Shown: positions 32,769-42,037, numbered from the stretch's first letter. The stretch is 64,000 nt of DNA from DATNBU01 sp964476185 (GCA_964476185.1 CAYYZO010000004.1:31147-95146); one strand, 5' to 3'. Numbers and translations are program-made. Notes: generated from the letters alone by a model not told the origin.

Positions 32769-35228
32769 TCAGCGCCTCAGGCGCAGGACGAGGCGGAGCA
32801 GTGTCCTGGCCACGGGCGTCAGCCTGGTGCGCATGTACGCGTTCGCGGCGGCCCGGATGCCCTCGGCCTGGGTCGGGTAGGGATGGATCACGCCGGCGAT
32901 CCTCGACAAGCCGACTCCGGCGGAGATCGCGAGCGCGACCTCGCCGATCATCTCGCCGGCGTGCGAGGCCACGATCGTCGCGCCGACGATGCGGTCGCTG
33001 CCCTTCCTGGCGTGCACGCGGACGAAGCCGTCGGCCTCGCCGTCGCAGACCGCCCGGTTCACCTTCTCCAGCGGGATCGTGAACGTGTCGATCTCGACGC
33101 CCTTCGCGGCGGCGTCGCGCGTCGAGAGGCCGACGTGCGCGATTTCCGGGTCCGTGTAGGTGCACCAGGGCATCACGAGGTCGCTCGTGCGCCGCCGGCC
33201 GAAGAACAGCGCGTTCTGGACCGCGATCTTCGCCGAGGCGTCGGCCGCGTGCGTGAACTTCCACGGCAGGCAGCAGTCGCCGACGGCGTACACGCGGGGG
33301 TTCGTCGTGCGCAGGCGGTCGTCGACGACGATGCCGTGCTGGCCGGCCTCGATGCCGGCCAGCTCGAGGCCGAGCCCGGCGACGTTCGGCCGGCGCCCGG
33401 TCGCGACGAGGATCTCGTCGCACGGTGTTTCGCCCTCGTCGCGAGGACCCCGATGGACCACCGTCCTGCCTGCCGGGTCCGGGCGCACGGCGAGCACTTC
33501 GGTCCCGGTCAGCACGCGGATCCCGTCGCGCTCGAAGCGCTGCCGCAGGACCGCCGCCGCGTCGGCGTCCTCCCGCTCGAGCAGGTGCTCGTCCCGGTGC
33601 AGCACCGTCACGGTGCAGCCGAACCTCGCCATCGCCTGCGCGAGCTCGCAGCCGATCGGACCGCCGCCGATCACGACCAGCCGTCGCGGGCGCTCGGTCA
33701 GGTTGAAGACGGTCTCGTTCGTCAGGAAGCCGGCGTCGACGAGGCCGGCGATGTCCGGGATCGCCGCGCGCGCGCCGGTCGCGACGATCGCCCGCTTGAA
33801 GCGCAGCGTCCTCCCGCAGGCCTCGACGGCCGACGGCCCGACGAAGCGCGCGCTCCCCTGGAACACGTCGACGCCGAACTCGTCGCGGTAGCGCTCGGCC
33901 GAATCGTCGCGGCTGATCCCGGCGCGGACTCGGCGAACGTTCTCCATCGCGACGCGGAACTCGCGGTCGAGCGCTTCGTCGTCGAGGACCGACTGGCCGA
34001 GCAGTTCGCGCGTCTCGGCAACGCGGCGGGCATGCCGGATCAGGGCCTTGGAGGGCACGCAGCCGGTGTTCAGGCAGTCGCCGCCCATCAGGTCCCGCTC
34101 GACGAGCGCGACCTTCGCGCCGAGTCCGGCCGCGACGGCCGCCGAGATCAGGCCGCCGCTGCCGGCGCCGACGACGACGAGGTCGTAGAGCGCGGCGGGG
34201 TCCGGGGTGGTCCACGCGGACGGGCGCACGTTGGCGAGCAGTTGCGAGTTGTGTTCGTCGAGGGGCTCGATCGCGATGCGCGGCTCGTCGGCAGGCGCGG
34301 CGCCGTCCGGGGCCGGTCCCGGCGCGTGCGCCGCCTCCGGCGCCGGGCCCGCGTCGCGGTCCCCGACAATCGCCTCGAGCACGGCGCGGTCGTCGCGCGT
34401 CAGGAACGCGCTCGCCCCGAAGTCCGTGCGCGTGGCGACGTGAAGAGGGAGTCCGTCGCTCGCCCGCTCGAGCGCGCCGCGGGCGGAAAGCAGCGAAGAC
34501 GGCCGCGCCTTCGGCGACGTCGCCTCCGCCAGGGCTCGGCGCGCGATGCGCGTGACGACAGCGGTGACCGCGATCGTGGCGGCGAGCCCGAGCGCCAGCA
34601 CGCCCCAATAGCCGTAGCCGCGCTCGACCTGGGCCCCGCCGGCGAGCGCCGCGACGTCCCCGGCGAGCTTGCCGTAGTACACGTACAGCACCGTGGCCGG
34701 CAGCATCCCGACGGACGCGAGGACGTAGTCCGCGAAGCGCACGCGCGTGAGCCCGAGCGCGTAGTTGAGCAGGACGAACGGGAACGCGGGCGACAGTCGC
34801 AGCAGGAAGACGATGCGTCGCCCCTGCGTCGCGACCGCCTGGTCGATGGCGGCGAATCCCGGGTGGGCGGCCAGGCGTCGCTCGACGGCTTCGCGCGCGA
34901 CGTAGCGGGAGATCAGGAACGCGGTCGCGGCGCCGATCGTCGCGGCGCAGAAGACGTAGGCGACTCCGGCCCCGAGGCCGAAGATCGCGCCGGCCGCGAG
35001 CGTCAGCAGCACCGCCGGGACGAACGCGACCACGGCGACCGCGTAGCCCGCGACGAACACGGCCGGGCCGAGCGCGCCGAGGCCGTCCACCCACGCGGCG
35101 AACCGCTCGACGTGGCCGCCCGCCGCGCGGCCGAGCAGCACCAGCCCCGCCACGGCGAGCGCGCCGACCAGCAGCCGGGCGAGCGAAGCCCGCGACGGTG
35201 CGAGGTCCGATCGGGGTACGGTTTCCAT
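32769..35228 (-). CDS. fusion of TVP38/TMEM64 membrane domain with a mercuric-reductase-like flavoprotein
   Basis: The protein has 819 residues. Residues about 15-200 form a TVP38/TMEM64 (SNARE-associated, VTT) membrane domain with GAIFGLGAGVAYVF, FLLRLSPAFPFVLLNYALG and TVLYVYYGKLAG. A linker of about 145 residues is followed by a class I pyridine-nucleotide-disulfide oxidoreductase (about 346-819). That domain has VVVGAGSGG (FAD), redox GGDCLNTGCVPSK (Cys385, Cys390), VVIGGGPIGCELAQA (NAD) and VYAVGDC. A C-terminal His-Pro dimer motif (VIHPYPTQAEG) is present. Both halves are complete. The flavoprotein would reduce a thiol or metal, or a quinone, at the inner membrane. TAGACT lies 11 bases upstream of the ATG. 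Confidence 0.9.
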   Translation of the reverse strand: METVPRSDLAPSRASLARLLVGALAVAGLVLLGRAAGGHVERFAAWVDGLGALGPAVFVAGYAVAVVAFVPAVLLTLAAGAIFGLGAGVAYVFCAATIGAATAFLISRYVAREAVERRLAAHPGFAAIDQAVATQGRRIVFLLRLSPAFPFVLLNYALGLTRVRFADYVLASVGMLPATVLYVYYGKLAGDVAALAGGAQVERGYGYWGVLALGLAATIAVTAVVTRIARRALAEATSPKARPSSLLSARGALERASDGLPLHVATRTDFGASAFLTRDDRAVLEAIVGDRDAGPAPEAAHAPGPAPDGAAPADEPRIAIEPLDEHNSQLLANVRPSAWTTPDPAALYDLVVVGAGSGGLISAAVAAGLGAKVALVERDLMGGDCLNTGCVPSKALIRHARRVAETRELLGQSVLDDEALDREFRVAMENVRRVRAGISRDDSAERYRDEFGVDVFQGSARFVGPSAVEACGRTLRFKRAIVATGARAAIPDIAGLVDAGFLTNETVFNLTERPRRLVVIGGGPIGCELAQAMARFGCTVTVLHRDEHLLEREDADAAAVLRQRFERDGIRVLTGTEVLAVRPDPAGRTVVHRGPRDEGETPCDEILVATGRRPNVAGLGLELAGIEAGQHGIVVDDRLRTTNPRVYAVGDCCLPWKFTHAADASAKIAVQNALFFGRRRTSDLVMPWCTYTDPEIAHVGLSTRDAAAKGVEIDTFTIPLEKVNRAVCDGEADGFVRVHARKGSDRIVGATIVASHAGEMIGEVALAISAGVGLSRIAGVIHPYPTQAEGIRAAANAYMRTRLTPVARTLLRLVLRLRR

Positions 35229-35239
35229 GGTGTCCGCCG

Positions 35240-35245
35240 AGTCTA
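35240..35245 (-). promoter_or_regulatory. candidate -10 hexamer (TAGACT) of the fusion gene
   Basis: The minus strand reads TAGACT then 11 bases then the ATG at 35228. A leader of only a few bases is expected. Confidence 0.35.
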
Positions 35246-35345
35246 GCCGCACTCCCGCTCCCATGCCCACCCGCGGTGACGCGGCGGGAGGGAAGGAGTT
35301 ACGGTCAGGACGCAGGGAAGGGCGCCGGCGCGAGGCGCCGGGGCG

Positions 35346-36323
35346 TCATTTCGCCTTCCACTTGTAGTAGAGGGGCGGAATCGCCTGCAGGGGCCCGAGC
35401 GGGCTCATCTGCGCGTGACGCAGGTCGGACTCGATGCGGTCGCAGTGCCGCAGGACCGGGCGCAGGTCGTCGATGCGGGACGCGATGCGGCGCCAGTCGT
35501 CCCAGAGCGCCTCGTCGTCGAACCGGGCCTCGTCGTTCGCGAGCCGGAAGAGCCAGCGGAACGCGTCGCGGGCGAGGACGTTCAGGTTCGGCGTGCGGTC
35601 GAGGTCCTGGATGTCGAACTTGCTGTGGCGGATGCCGGGCTTGAGGTACTGGGTGCGGTAGATCTCGATCTCCCGCCGGACGTTCTCGTCGACCGGGAGG
35701 CCGAGGCCGCGCGCCATGCGCTCGAGCTCGTGCGCCGGGTTCGCCATCACGTTGTCGTAGTCGACGAACACGCAGGTCTCGCCGCGCACGCGCTCGAAGT
35801 ACGGGACGACGTTCGTCAGCCACTCGAGGTCGCTCTTCTCCTGCGTGCCGCGGTGCGGCTCCAGGCGCGCGCGGGAGCGCGCGACGCTGAGCGGGTTCCG
35901 CACGGCGAACACGTAGCGCGGCTCGACGCCGCAACGCTGGAACACGCGTTCGAAGAAGGGGAGGAAGCGGGAGGTGCGCGCGTACTTGTAGCCCCACAGC
36001 GGCGAGTTGCCGAAGCGGCGCCGGATCATCGCGACGCAGTCGTCCTCGATCTTCCTGATGACCGGAAGGTCGTACTCTTCCGGCTCGATGAGCCGGACGC
36101 TGTCGGCGCGGATCCCGAGCGTGCGCTTCAGGCGCCGGCTGATCCTCAGGAAATCGTTGTCCTCGAAGAACCCGGTGGGGTTCTTGCCGCTTCCGGGACG
36201 CAGGTTGTCGCCGAGGTCGATGCCGATCGCCTGCATCCCGCGCGTGATCGCACTGGTGCCGCTGCGTCCTACACCGAGGATGGTCACCATGACCCAGGGC
36301 TTCTTCGCGGCTGGTTCGCTCAT
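35346..36323 (-). CDS. sulfotransferase-fold protein
   Basis: The protein has 325 residues. The 5'-phosphosulfate (PAPS) loop is GVGRSGTSAITRGM at residues 17-30, and the 3'-phosphate-type motif is FAVRNPLSVARSRARL. No signal peptide is present. It probably transfers sulfate from PAPS to a sugar or lipid at the cytoplasmic face. Remote kinases share the P-loop, so PAPS use is inferred. It follows the ELM1 gene by 14 bp, placing it in the glycan cluster as the candidate decorating enzyme. Confidence 0.8.
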   Translation of the reverse strand: MSEPAAKKPWVMVTILGVGRSGTSAITRGMQAIGIDLGDNLRPGSGKNPTGFFEDNDFLRISRRLKRTLGIRADSVRLIEPEEYDLPVIRKIEDDCVAMIRRRFGNSPLWGYKYARTSRFLPFFERVFQRCGVEPRYVFAVRNPLSVARSRARLEPHRGTQEKSDLEWLTNVVPYFERVRGETCVFVDYDNVMANPAHELERMARGLGLPVDENVRREIEIYRTQYLKPGIRHSKFDIQDLDRTPNLNVLARDAFRWLFRLANDEARFDDEALWDDWRRIASRIDDLRPVLRHCDRIESDLRHAQMSPLGPLQAIPPLYYKWKAK

Positions 36324-36337
36324 CGTGGTCGGCCTGC

Positions 36338-37429
36338 CTATTGGCGATGTTCGTGCCGGAGGTCAAACAGGGCGCGAACGCGCGCGACGGTGCGCTCGAG
36401 GTCGTCGAGGGGCTCGCGATGCCGGGGCGCCGGATCGCCGAAGCGGTGCGCGAGCCCGCGCCGGCGCATCTCGGCGAAGTACGCGTCGAAATCGCGGGCC
36501 GGCTTGAACAGTCCGAGCTCGACGCCCTTGCTCCAGAGCCACGACGGTCGCGCGCGCCGCGCCGCGTGCCCGTTCTTCGCTCCTTTCCTCGGCCACTCGA
36601 ACACGGCCGCGGGTTTCCCGGTCGCGCTCGCCTCGACGAGGATCGAAGCGCTGTCGATCGTCACGACGAAGTCGTCGGCGAGCGCGAGAAACCCCTTGTA
36701 CGGGTTGTTCGCGGCGTCGTCGCGCTTCCATCGGTACACGACCGACGGCGCGTCGACGGCCGCGGCGAGCGCCTCGGCGGCCTCCGGCGGCGTGCGGGGG
36801 CTGGTGGAGACGAGCAGCGAGCCGCCGCGTTCCTTCGCCATGCGCGAGGCTTCCCGGCCGAGCCGCGCCGCCGTGTCGGGGTCGAGCTCGTACGCGGAAC
36901 TGCTGCCGCCGACGAGGACCGCCGTCCACGGCCGCGGAAGGTGCTCCAGGCGCGGGCTCCAGGTCCTCGCCGCCGCTTCGAGGGCGGCTTCGTCGATGCG
37001 GTTCAGCACGCCGGTCACGTGCAGGACGTTGCCGCGCTCGGGAAGCCGGAACTGCGGCATCGTCACGACGAGGTCGAAGCGCTCGAGCGGGGCCTGCGCG
37101 TGCAGCAGGTGCACGAGGCGCGTGCGCCCGCCGGACCGTTTTCGGATCCACTGCGCGATCGGCGCCGAGCGGCGCGACGCCGCGATCACGAGGTCGGGCC
37201 ACGGCGGCTCGAGCGGCGACGAGCGCCGCCGGTCGAGCGAGATCGCCGAGGAGTCGAGCAGCAGGTTCGGCAGGTGGTTCAGCGCGTTGTGCCGGAGCTG
37301 CTTGATCTCGTACGGCCAGCCGAGCGCGTCCGCGAGGCTCTGCATCTGGCCGTTCCCGCCGACGCCCTTGCCGAACAGGACCCACACGCGCGGCGGCGGC
37401 GGGGACGAGGGGGCCGTCGCCGTGCCCAC
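36338..37429 (-). CDS. ELM1/GtrOC1-family protein (stand-alone)
   Basis: The protein has 363 residues. It carries the ELM1 pattern: WVLFGKGVGGNGQMQSLADA, LGWPYEIKQL, PWPDLVIAASRRSAPIAQWI, LVGGSSSAYELDP and the ADDFVVTIDSASILVEASATGKP block. The family has a GT-B-like fold and is annotated as mitochondrial fission ELM1 after the plant homologue; bacterial members are thought to be glycosyltransferases. It begins with GTG immediately after the stop of the upstream fusion gene (TGAGTG). It is clearly a paralogue of that protein's C-terminal domain. Confidence 0.85.
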   Translation of the reverse strand: MGTATAPSSPPPPRVWVLFGKGVGGNGQMQSLADALGWPYEIKQLRHNALNHLPNLLLDSSAISLDRRRSSPLEPPWPDLVIAASRRSAPIAQWIRKRSGGRTRLVHLLHAQAPLERFDLVVTMPQFRLPERGNVLHVTGVLNRIDEAALEAAARTWSPRLEHLPRPWTAVLVGGSSSAYELDPDTAARLGREASRMAKERGGSLLVSTSPRTPPEAAEALAAAVDAPSVVYRWKRDDAANNPYKGFLALADDFVVTIDSASILVEASATGKPAAVFEWPRKGAKNGHAARRARPSWLWSKGVELGLFKPARDFDAYFAEMRRRGLAHRFGDPAPRHREPLDDLERTVARVRALFDLRHEHRQ

Positions 37430-39946
37430 TCAGCCGCTCTTCGCGCGGCGCGGCTCTTCCGGGATGCGGCGGTCGTCCCCGATCCCGAGCAGCGCGCGCA
37501 CCCGCTCGGCCACGACTTCGGCCTCGTTGAGCGGGGCGTGCGGCGCGAGGTCGAGCGTGCCGTCGAACATCCTCGCGTGGCCGCCGGCGACCAGGCCCTG
37601 GTGATAGGCCTCGAGGCTGCGGCTCGGGTGCACGATGCCGCGCTCGATCAGCCGCGCGCACAGGTATTCGCGGCCCTGCTGGGGCCGGAACGTGCCCTTG
37701 CCCTTGCGCGGGCGCGAGAACGCCACGCTCGTGACGAAGTCGACGAAGCGCTGGCCGAGCGTCGGCGCCTTCTTGCGCAGCGGGTAGATGTAAACGGGCT
37801 TCCCGGCCGCGCAGGCCTCGGCGAGCATCGACTCGCTCTCGCCGGTGACGACGAGAGCGTCGGCGCCGGCGATGTACGCGAGGAACGGGTTCTCCTTGCG
37901 GTCGGCGCTCCAGCGGTGCACCTCGCCGACCGGCTGGCCGCCGGCGCGAAGGCTCTGTTCCATCAACGTGATCGCGCTCGCCGGCGTGCGGCGGCTCGTG
38001 ACGATGACCACGCTGCCGCCGTGCTTGCGGGCGAGCGCCGCCACGTCGTCGCCGAGACGGCGTGCGGTGGTGTCGTCGAGCTCGTACTGCACGCAGTCGC
38101 CGCCGACGAGCACGACGATGCGGGGCGAGGCCTTGCCGGTGAACAGGTCCGGGAACTTCGCGGCCGCCTCGGCCAGCCGCTGCGGCGTGACCTGGCAGAG
38201 CGGCGCGCTCAGCGCGATGCGGCGCTCGTGCGGCGGGTACTTCACGTAGGAACACGTCGCGACGAGGTCGAAGTTCGTCGCGACGTCGCCGCCCTTGCGC
38301 CCCATCGCGATGACCGACGTCCTTCCTTCGCTCCGGTCCGCGATCCAGCGCGCGACCGGGCCCGTGGCCCAGCCGGTCGAGATCACGAGGTCCGGCCACG
38401 GCGCCCGAAGCTCGCCCGCGCGCCGGCCGGAAGGATCGATCGCGAGCGGTCCGACCAGCCGGTCCGTGACCTTCGACCACCACGGGAACCCGACGTCCTT
38501 GATCTCGTACGGCCAGCCGAGCGTGTCGGCGAGCCCGATCGACTGCGTCGTGTGGCCGGGCTTCGGGTCGGCCAGGATCCAGACCTTCGGCGGGGCGTCG
38601 TCGAGGCGCTTGCCGCCCTCGCGCCAGTCCACGACCTCGGCGCCGAGCACGGTGCGCCGCCGCACGCCGAGGCGCCAGCGAACGTCGGGCTGGTTGCGCG
38701 AGGCCGCCTCCATCTGCTTGCGCCACCACGCGAAGCCGCGCGGCTGCACGCTGATGCTGCTGCCGTCGGCGAGCCGCACGGTGCGCGGCACGTCGTCGAC
38801 GGCGACGAACGCCGCCTTGCGCGCCCGGTACATCAGCTGGTCGAGGACCCACGGAATGTCCTCGTTCGACAGCAACTCGAGCCCGGACGTCGAAACGACC
38901 GCGTCGAACGGGCCGATCGGCACGTCCATGCCGGTCGCGCCGGTCGCGGTCGGGTCGAAGGCCGTCAGCGTGGCGCCGGGGTACTTGCCGACGCGGCTTT
39001 CGATGGCTTCGTTGCGGGCGTCGGCGAGCGTGAACTCGAGGATGCTGCGCGCGCCGGCCAGCGCGAGCAGTTCGCCGAGGCCGGACAGCGGCGCGGGCGG
39101 CGGCGGGGTCGAGAGCGGGGCCGTGCGGCCGTCCTCGCCGCGCATGCCGCGGATGCGCCGCACGAACCCGGTGTACAGGGTGTCCTCGGTCAGGAAGTCG
39201 TAGGCGCAGTACTCGCGCTGGTCGGCCTCCTTTTCCATGTCGTACCAGATGTGCGAGACCGGTCCCGCCATGTAGACGAACACCTCGGGGAACGGGTGCC
39301 ACGGCTGCTCGTGGATCGTCGTGTAGTGGAGGCACTTGGAGTAGCCGTCCACGTAGTCGAAGTCGCGCGCGTGCCAGCAGGCCTCGAGCTTGCCCCACTC
39401 GTGCCTGGACATCTTCTCGATCTGCTTGCGGGGAGTGTGGCTGACGACCTCGTAGGTCCAGATGTCCTTCATCTTGTCGCAGTCGATGAGCATGACCGCG
39501 GTGTCGTCGGGCGAGATCGCGAGGAAGCCCTTGCCGCCCATGTCGGCGTCGAAGAGCTCGGCCGGATCCGACAGGAAGATCTGGTCGACGTCGTTGTAGA
39601 TCGCGCGGCCCGTGCCGGCCCAGTTCGCGATCGCGAAGCGGTAGTTCGTGAACCCGGTCAGCCACCAGCGGCGATCGTAGCCGCGGACGTCCTTCATCAG
39701 GTGGATCTCGTAGACCCTCGACGGGTCGCGGAACTTGTCCACGGAATAGATGAAGAGCCGCTCGGCGCGGTACTGGCCGGCTTCGGTGCCGAGGTAGATG
39801 CGGACCGGCGGCTTGGTCGAGGGCGTGGCGCCGCCGCGGGCGGGAAGGACGACCTTCTGGGGAAGGTCCCGGACGCCGGCCGTGGGCAACCGTGCCGGAT
39901 TCGGGAAGATCCTGTCCTTGACGCGTCTGGTGGTGAGAAACGGCAT
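37430..39946 (-). CDS. trimodular GT8-like / degenerate methyltransferase / ELM1 protein
   Basis: The protein has 838 residues. Residues about 47-260 are GT-A/GT8-like: PPVRIYLGTEAGQYRAERLF, and AIYNDVDQIFLSDPAELF carrying the DxD metal motif. Residues about 287-440 resemble a SAM methyltransferase, with FDAVVSTSGLELLSNEDIPW matching the usual DVLEH region, but the Gly-rich motif I is lost (ILEFTLADARNEAI). Residues about 452-780 are ELM1: VWILADPKPGHTTQSIGLAD, VLVGGDCVQYELDDTTARR and TGESESMLAEACAAGKPVY. The ATG at 39946 has CGGAGG six bases upstream; a start eight codons earlier has none. It probably builds a glycan or glycolipid. Its exact chemistry is unknown. Confidence 0.8.
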   Translation of the reverse strand: MPFLTTRRVKDRIFPNPARLPTAGVRDLPQKVVLPARGGATPSTKPPVRIYLGTEAGQYRAERLFIYSVDKFRDPSRVYEIHLMKDVRGYDRRWWLTGFTNYRFAIANWAGTGRAIYNDVDQIFLSDPAELFDADMGGKGFLAISPDDTAVMLIDCDKMKDIWTYEVVSHTPRKQIEKMSRHEWGKLEACWHARDFDYVDGYSKCLHYTTIHEQPWHPFPEVFVYMAGPVSHIWYDMEKEADQREYCAYDFLTEDTLYTGFVRRIRGMRGEDGRTAPLSTPPPPAPLSGLGELLALAGARSILEFTLADARNEAIESRVGKYPGATLTAFDPTATGATGMDVPIGPFDAVVSTSGLELLSNEDIPWVLDQLMYRARKAAFVAVDDVPRTVRLADGSSISVQPRGFAWWRKQMEAASRNQPDVRWRLGVRRRTVLGAEVVDWREGGKRLDDAPPKVWILADPKPGHTTQSIGLADTLGWPYEIKDVGFPWWSKVTDRLVGPLAIDPSGRRAGELRAPWPDLVISTGWATGPVARWIADRSEGRTSVIAMGRKGGDVATNFDLVATCSYVKYPPHERRIALSAPLCQVTPQRLAEAAAKFPDLFTGKASPRIVVLVGGDCVQYELDDTTARRLGDDVAALARKHGGSVVIVTSRRTPASAITLMEQSLRAGGQPVGEVHRWSADRKENPFLAYIAGADALVVTGESESMLAEACAAGKPVYIYPLRKKAPTLGQRFVDFVTSVAFSRPRKGKGTFRPQQGREYLCARLIERGIVHPSRSLEAYHQGLVAGGHARMFDGTLDLAPHAPLNEAEVVAERVRALLGIGDDRRIPEEPRRAKSG

Positions 39947-40107
39947 GAAAGCCTCCGCGTGCGCTGACATGCGCGAGACGGGTTGGGGGGTCCTTCTCCC
40001 GAACGACGAAGATACCCTTGCTGGTCCTGTCGCTCAACGAAACGGGAGGCTTCGGGGGCCTTCCGCTTATCCGTGCTCTTCGCGACGGTAATGCTGGGAG
40101 GTCGGGT

Positions 40108-41892
40108 TCAGGCGAGGTCGGTCGTGCCGTCGCCCGCAGCGCCGGCGACGTCGGCGGATGCAGCGGGATCGCCGGCCGCGTCGGGATGGTCGGCGAACCG
40201 CTCGTTTCCTTCGAGCAGGCGCACCCGCCCGTCGCTCAGGCGATAGACGCGGTCGGCCACCTGGAGAAGCCCCGGCTGATGGGAGATCGCGAGGATCGTC
40301 GTGCGGCCGCGCAGCGAGCGGACGGTCTCGTAGATGCCGGCCTCGCTGGCCGGGTCCAGGGCAGCCGTCGCTTCGTCGAGGATCAGCAGGCTCGGGCGGT
40401 GCACCAGCGCACGTGCGATCGCGATGCGCTGCCGCTGGCCGCCGGACAAGCGCGCGCCGCGCTCGCCGAGCGGTGTGTCGAGGCCCTGTTCGAGCTCGCG
40501 CACGAACCCGGTGGCGCCGGCCGCTTCGAGGGCTTCCTCCACGTCCGTGCGCGTGAGGTCCGGGTCCCCGAGCGTCACGTTCGTGAGGAGATCCTCGTGC
40601 AGCAGCAGCATCTCCTGCGGCACGTAGCCGACGCGACGGCGCCAGCCAGCGATGTCGATCTCCGACATCGGGACGTCGTCGAGGAACACCTGGCCGCGCC
40701 TCGGGTGCACCAGGCCGAGCGCGAGGTCCGCGATGGTCGTCTTGCCGGCGCCCGACGGGCCGATGATGGCCGTGACTTCGCCGGCCGGCAGGAAGAGGTC
40801 GGCTCCACGGAGGATCGGCCGCTCGTCGTAGGAGAAGTCGACGTCGCGGATCGAGATGCCGCGCTCGAAGACGGGATCGCGCGTCCCGCTCACCGGCTCG
40901 TTCTCGCGCGCCGACTCGTCGATGGTCTTCTGCAGCGACCAGAACGCGCTCTCGCAGGCCGCCATCGCCTGGTACTGCTTCTGCGATTTCTGCAGGCTGA
41001 ACAGCGCGCGCGCGAACACGAGCGACAGCATGATGACGTTGTCGACGGCGAGCTCCCAGAACGTCGTCGCGGCGTAGAGGCCGCCGGTCAGCGACATCAC
41101 GAGCAGCGGCTCCTGCAGCGCCCGGACCGCTTCCTTGCTCAGCACCTGCCTCTGCAGCGCGCGGTTGAGGCTCTCGGTCTCGTGCTCGAGCAGCGGCGCG
41201 ACGAGCGGTTCGCGTCCCATGGCCTTGAGCGGCTTGACGGCATAGAGCACGTCGGTCATGCGCGCGATCAGCGTGCGCATGAGGTCGGTCTGCTTGACGC
41301 CGGCGCGCTTGGTCCGCCGGACGAGGCCCGAGAGCGCGCCGACCGTGCCCAGCCCGACGAAGGATGCCGCGAGCGTCGTCTGCCACGAGACCGCCGCGGC
41401 GATGCCGACGTAGAGGATCGTCTGGATCAGCTGCGAGACCAGCGTCGTGCCGTACAGGTACGCTTCCGAAGCGCGCGACGCCTCGGTGGCGAACGCGTTG
41501 GCGAGCATGCCGACCGGCTGGCGCACGTAGTAGAGCCAGCGGGCCGACAGCAGCGCGCGCAGCAGCGCCAGCCGCAGATCCGTCGCCACGTGCGCGACGG
41601 TGTAGCCGACCTGCCGCTGGGCGAGCAGCATCAGCGTCGCCTTGAGGATGCTGCCGAGCACGATCATCACGAGCAGCACCCCGAGCGTGGGCTCGAGGCC
41701 GACGCTCGCGAGCCCCGAGCGCAGCGACTGCTCGAGGCCGGAGGGCTCGCCTTTGGAGCCGGTCACCATGCCGAGCAGAGGGAGAAGGCTGGACAGTCCG
41801 ATCCCCTCGGCCGCCGCGGCCAGGGTCAGACAGATCAGCATGATGAAGGTGCGCGACGGATAGCGTCGGGCGAGGACGAGGAGGAGACGCAT
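40108..41892 (-). CDS. ABC exporter (fused permease and ATPase, MsbA/PglK type)
   Basis: The protein has 594 residues. The transmembrane half (about 1-320) has six helices and the coupling sequence VLYAVKPLKAMGRE. The ATPase half shows Walker A GPSGAGKTT, Q-loop YVPQEMLLLHEDLL, signature RLSGGQRQRIAIARAL, Walker B LLILDEAT and H-loop ISHQ. This arrangement is found in flippases for lipid A, lipid-linked oligosaccharides and other glycolipids. It is divergent from the nucleotidyltransferase gene and upstream of the glycan genes by 161 bp. That context suggests export of their product. A C-terminal Ala/Asp/Gly tail follows. Confidence 0.92.
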   Translation of the reverse strand: MRLLLVLARRYPSRTFIMLICLTLAAAAEGIGLSSLLPLLGMVTGSKGEPSGLEQSLRSGLASVGLEPTLGVLLVMIVLGSILKATLMLLAQRQVGYTVAHVATDLRLALLRALLSARWLYYVRQPVGMLANAFATEASRASEAYLYGTTLVSQLIQTILYVGIAAAVSWQTTLAASFVGLGTVGALSGLVRRTKRAGVKQTDLMRTLIARMTDVLYAVKPLKAMGREPLVAPLLEHETESLNRALQRQVLSKEAVRALQEPLLVMSLTGGLYAATTFWELAVDNVIMLSLVFARALFSLQKSQKQYQAMAACESAFWSLQKTIDESARENEPVSGTRDPVFERGISIRDVDFSYDERPILRGADLFLPAGEVTAIIGPSGAGKTTIADLALGLVHPRRGQVFLDDVPMSEIDIAGWRRRVGYVPQEMLLLHEDLLTNVTLGDPDLTRTDVEEALEAAGATGFVRELEQGLDTPLGERGARLSGGQRQRIAIARALVHRPSLLILDEATAALDPASEAGIYETVRSLRGRTTILAISHQPGLLQVADRVYRLSDGRVRLLEGNERFADHPDAAGDPAASADVAGAAGDGTTDLA

Positions 41893-42037
41893 CGCGGGCC
41901 GCGGCCTGCGTACCGCTTGGGGGGCGGGCGGTCAAGGAGGCTCGCAGCCGTCGTCCCGGCGGCGCGCGGCCTTCGTCCGCCTCCGGCAGCGGCCGACCGG
42001 CCGCACAGTGACGGAAGCGGGTCGCCACGCAGGCTGC

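Noticed and set aside
39947..39970. Start eight codons upstream for the trimodular protein
   Set aside because: No ribosome site precedes it, whereas CGGAGG lies six bases before the ATG at 39946.
36341..40037. Open frames of over 1200 codons on both strands across the glycan genes
   Set aside because: They are shadow frames caused by high GC and codon bias. Their Arg/Ala/Pro-rich translations show no motif, while the chosen frames carry clear domains and ribosome sites.
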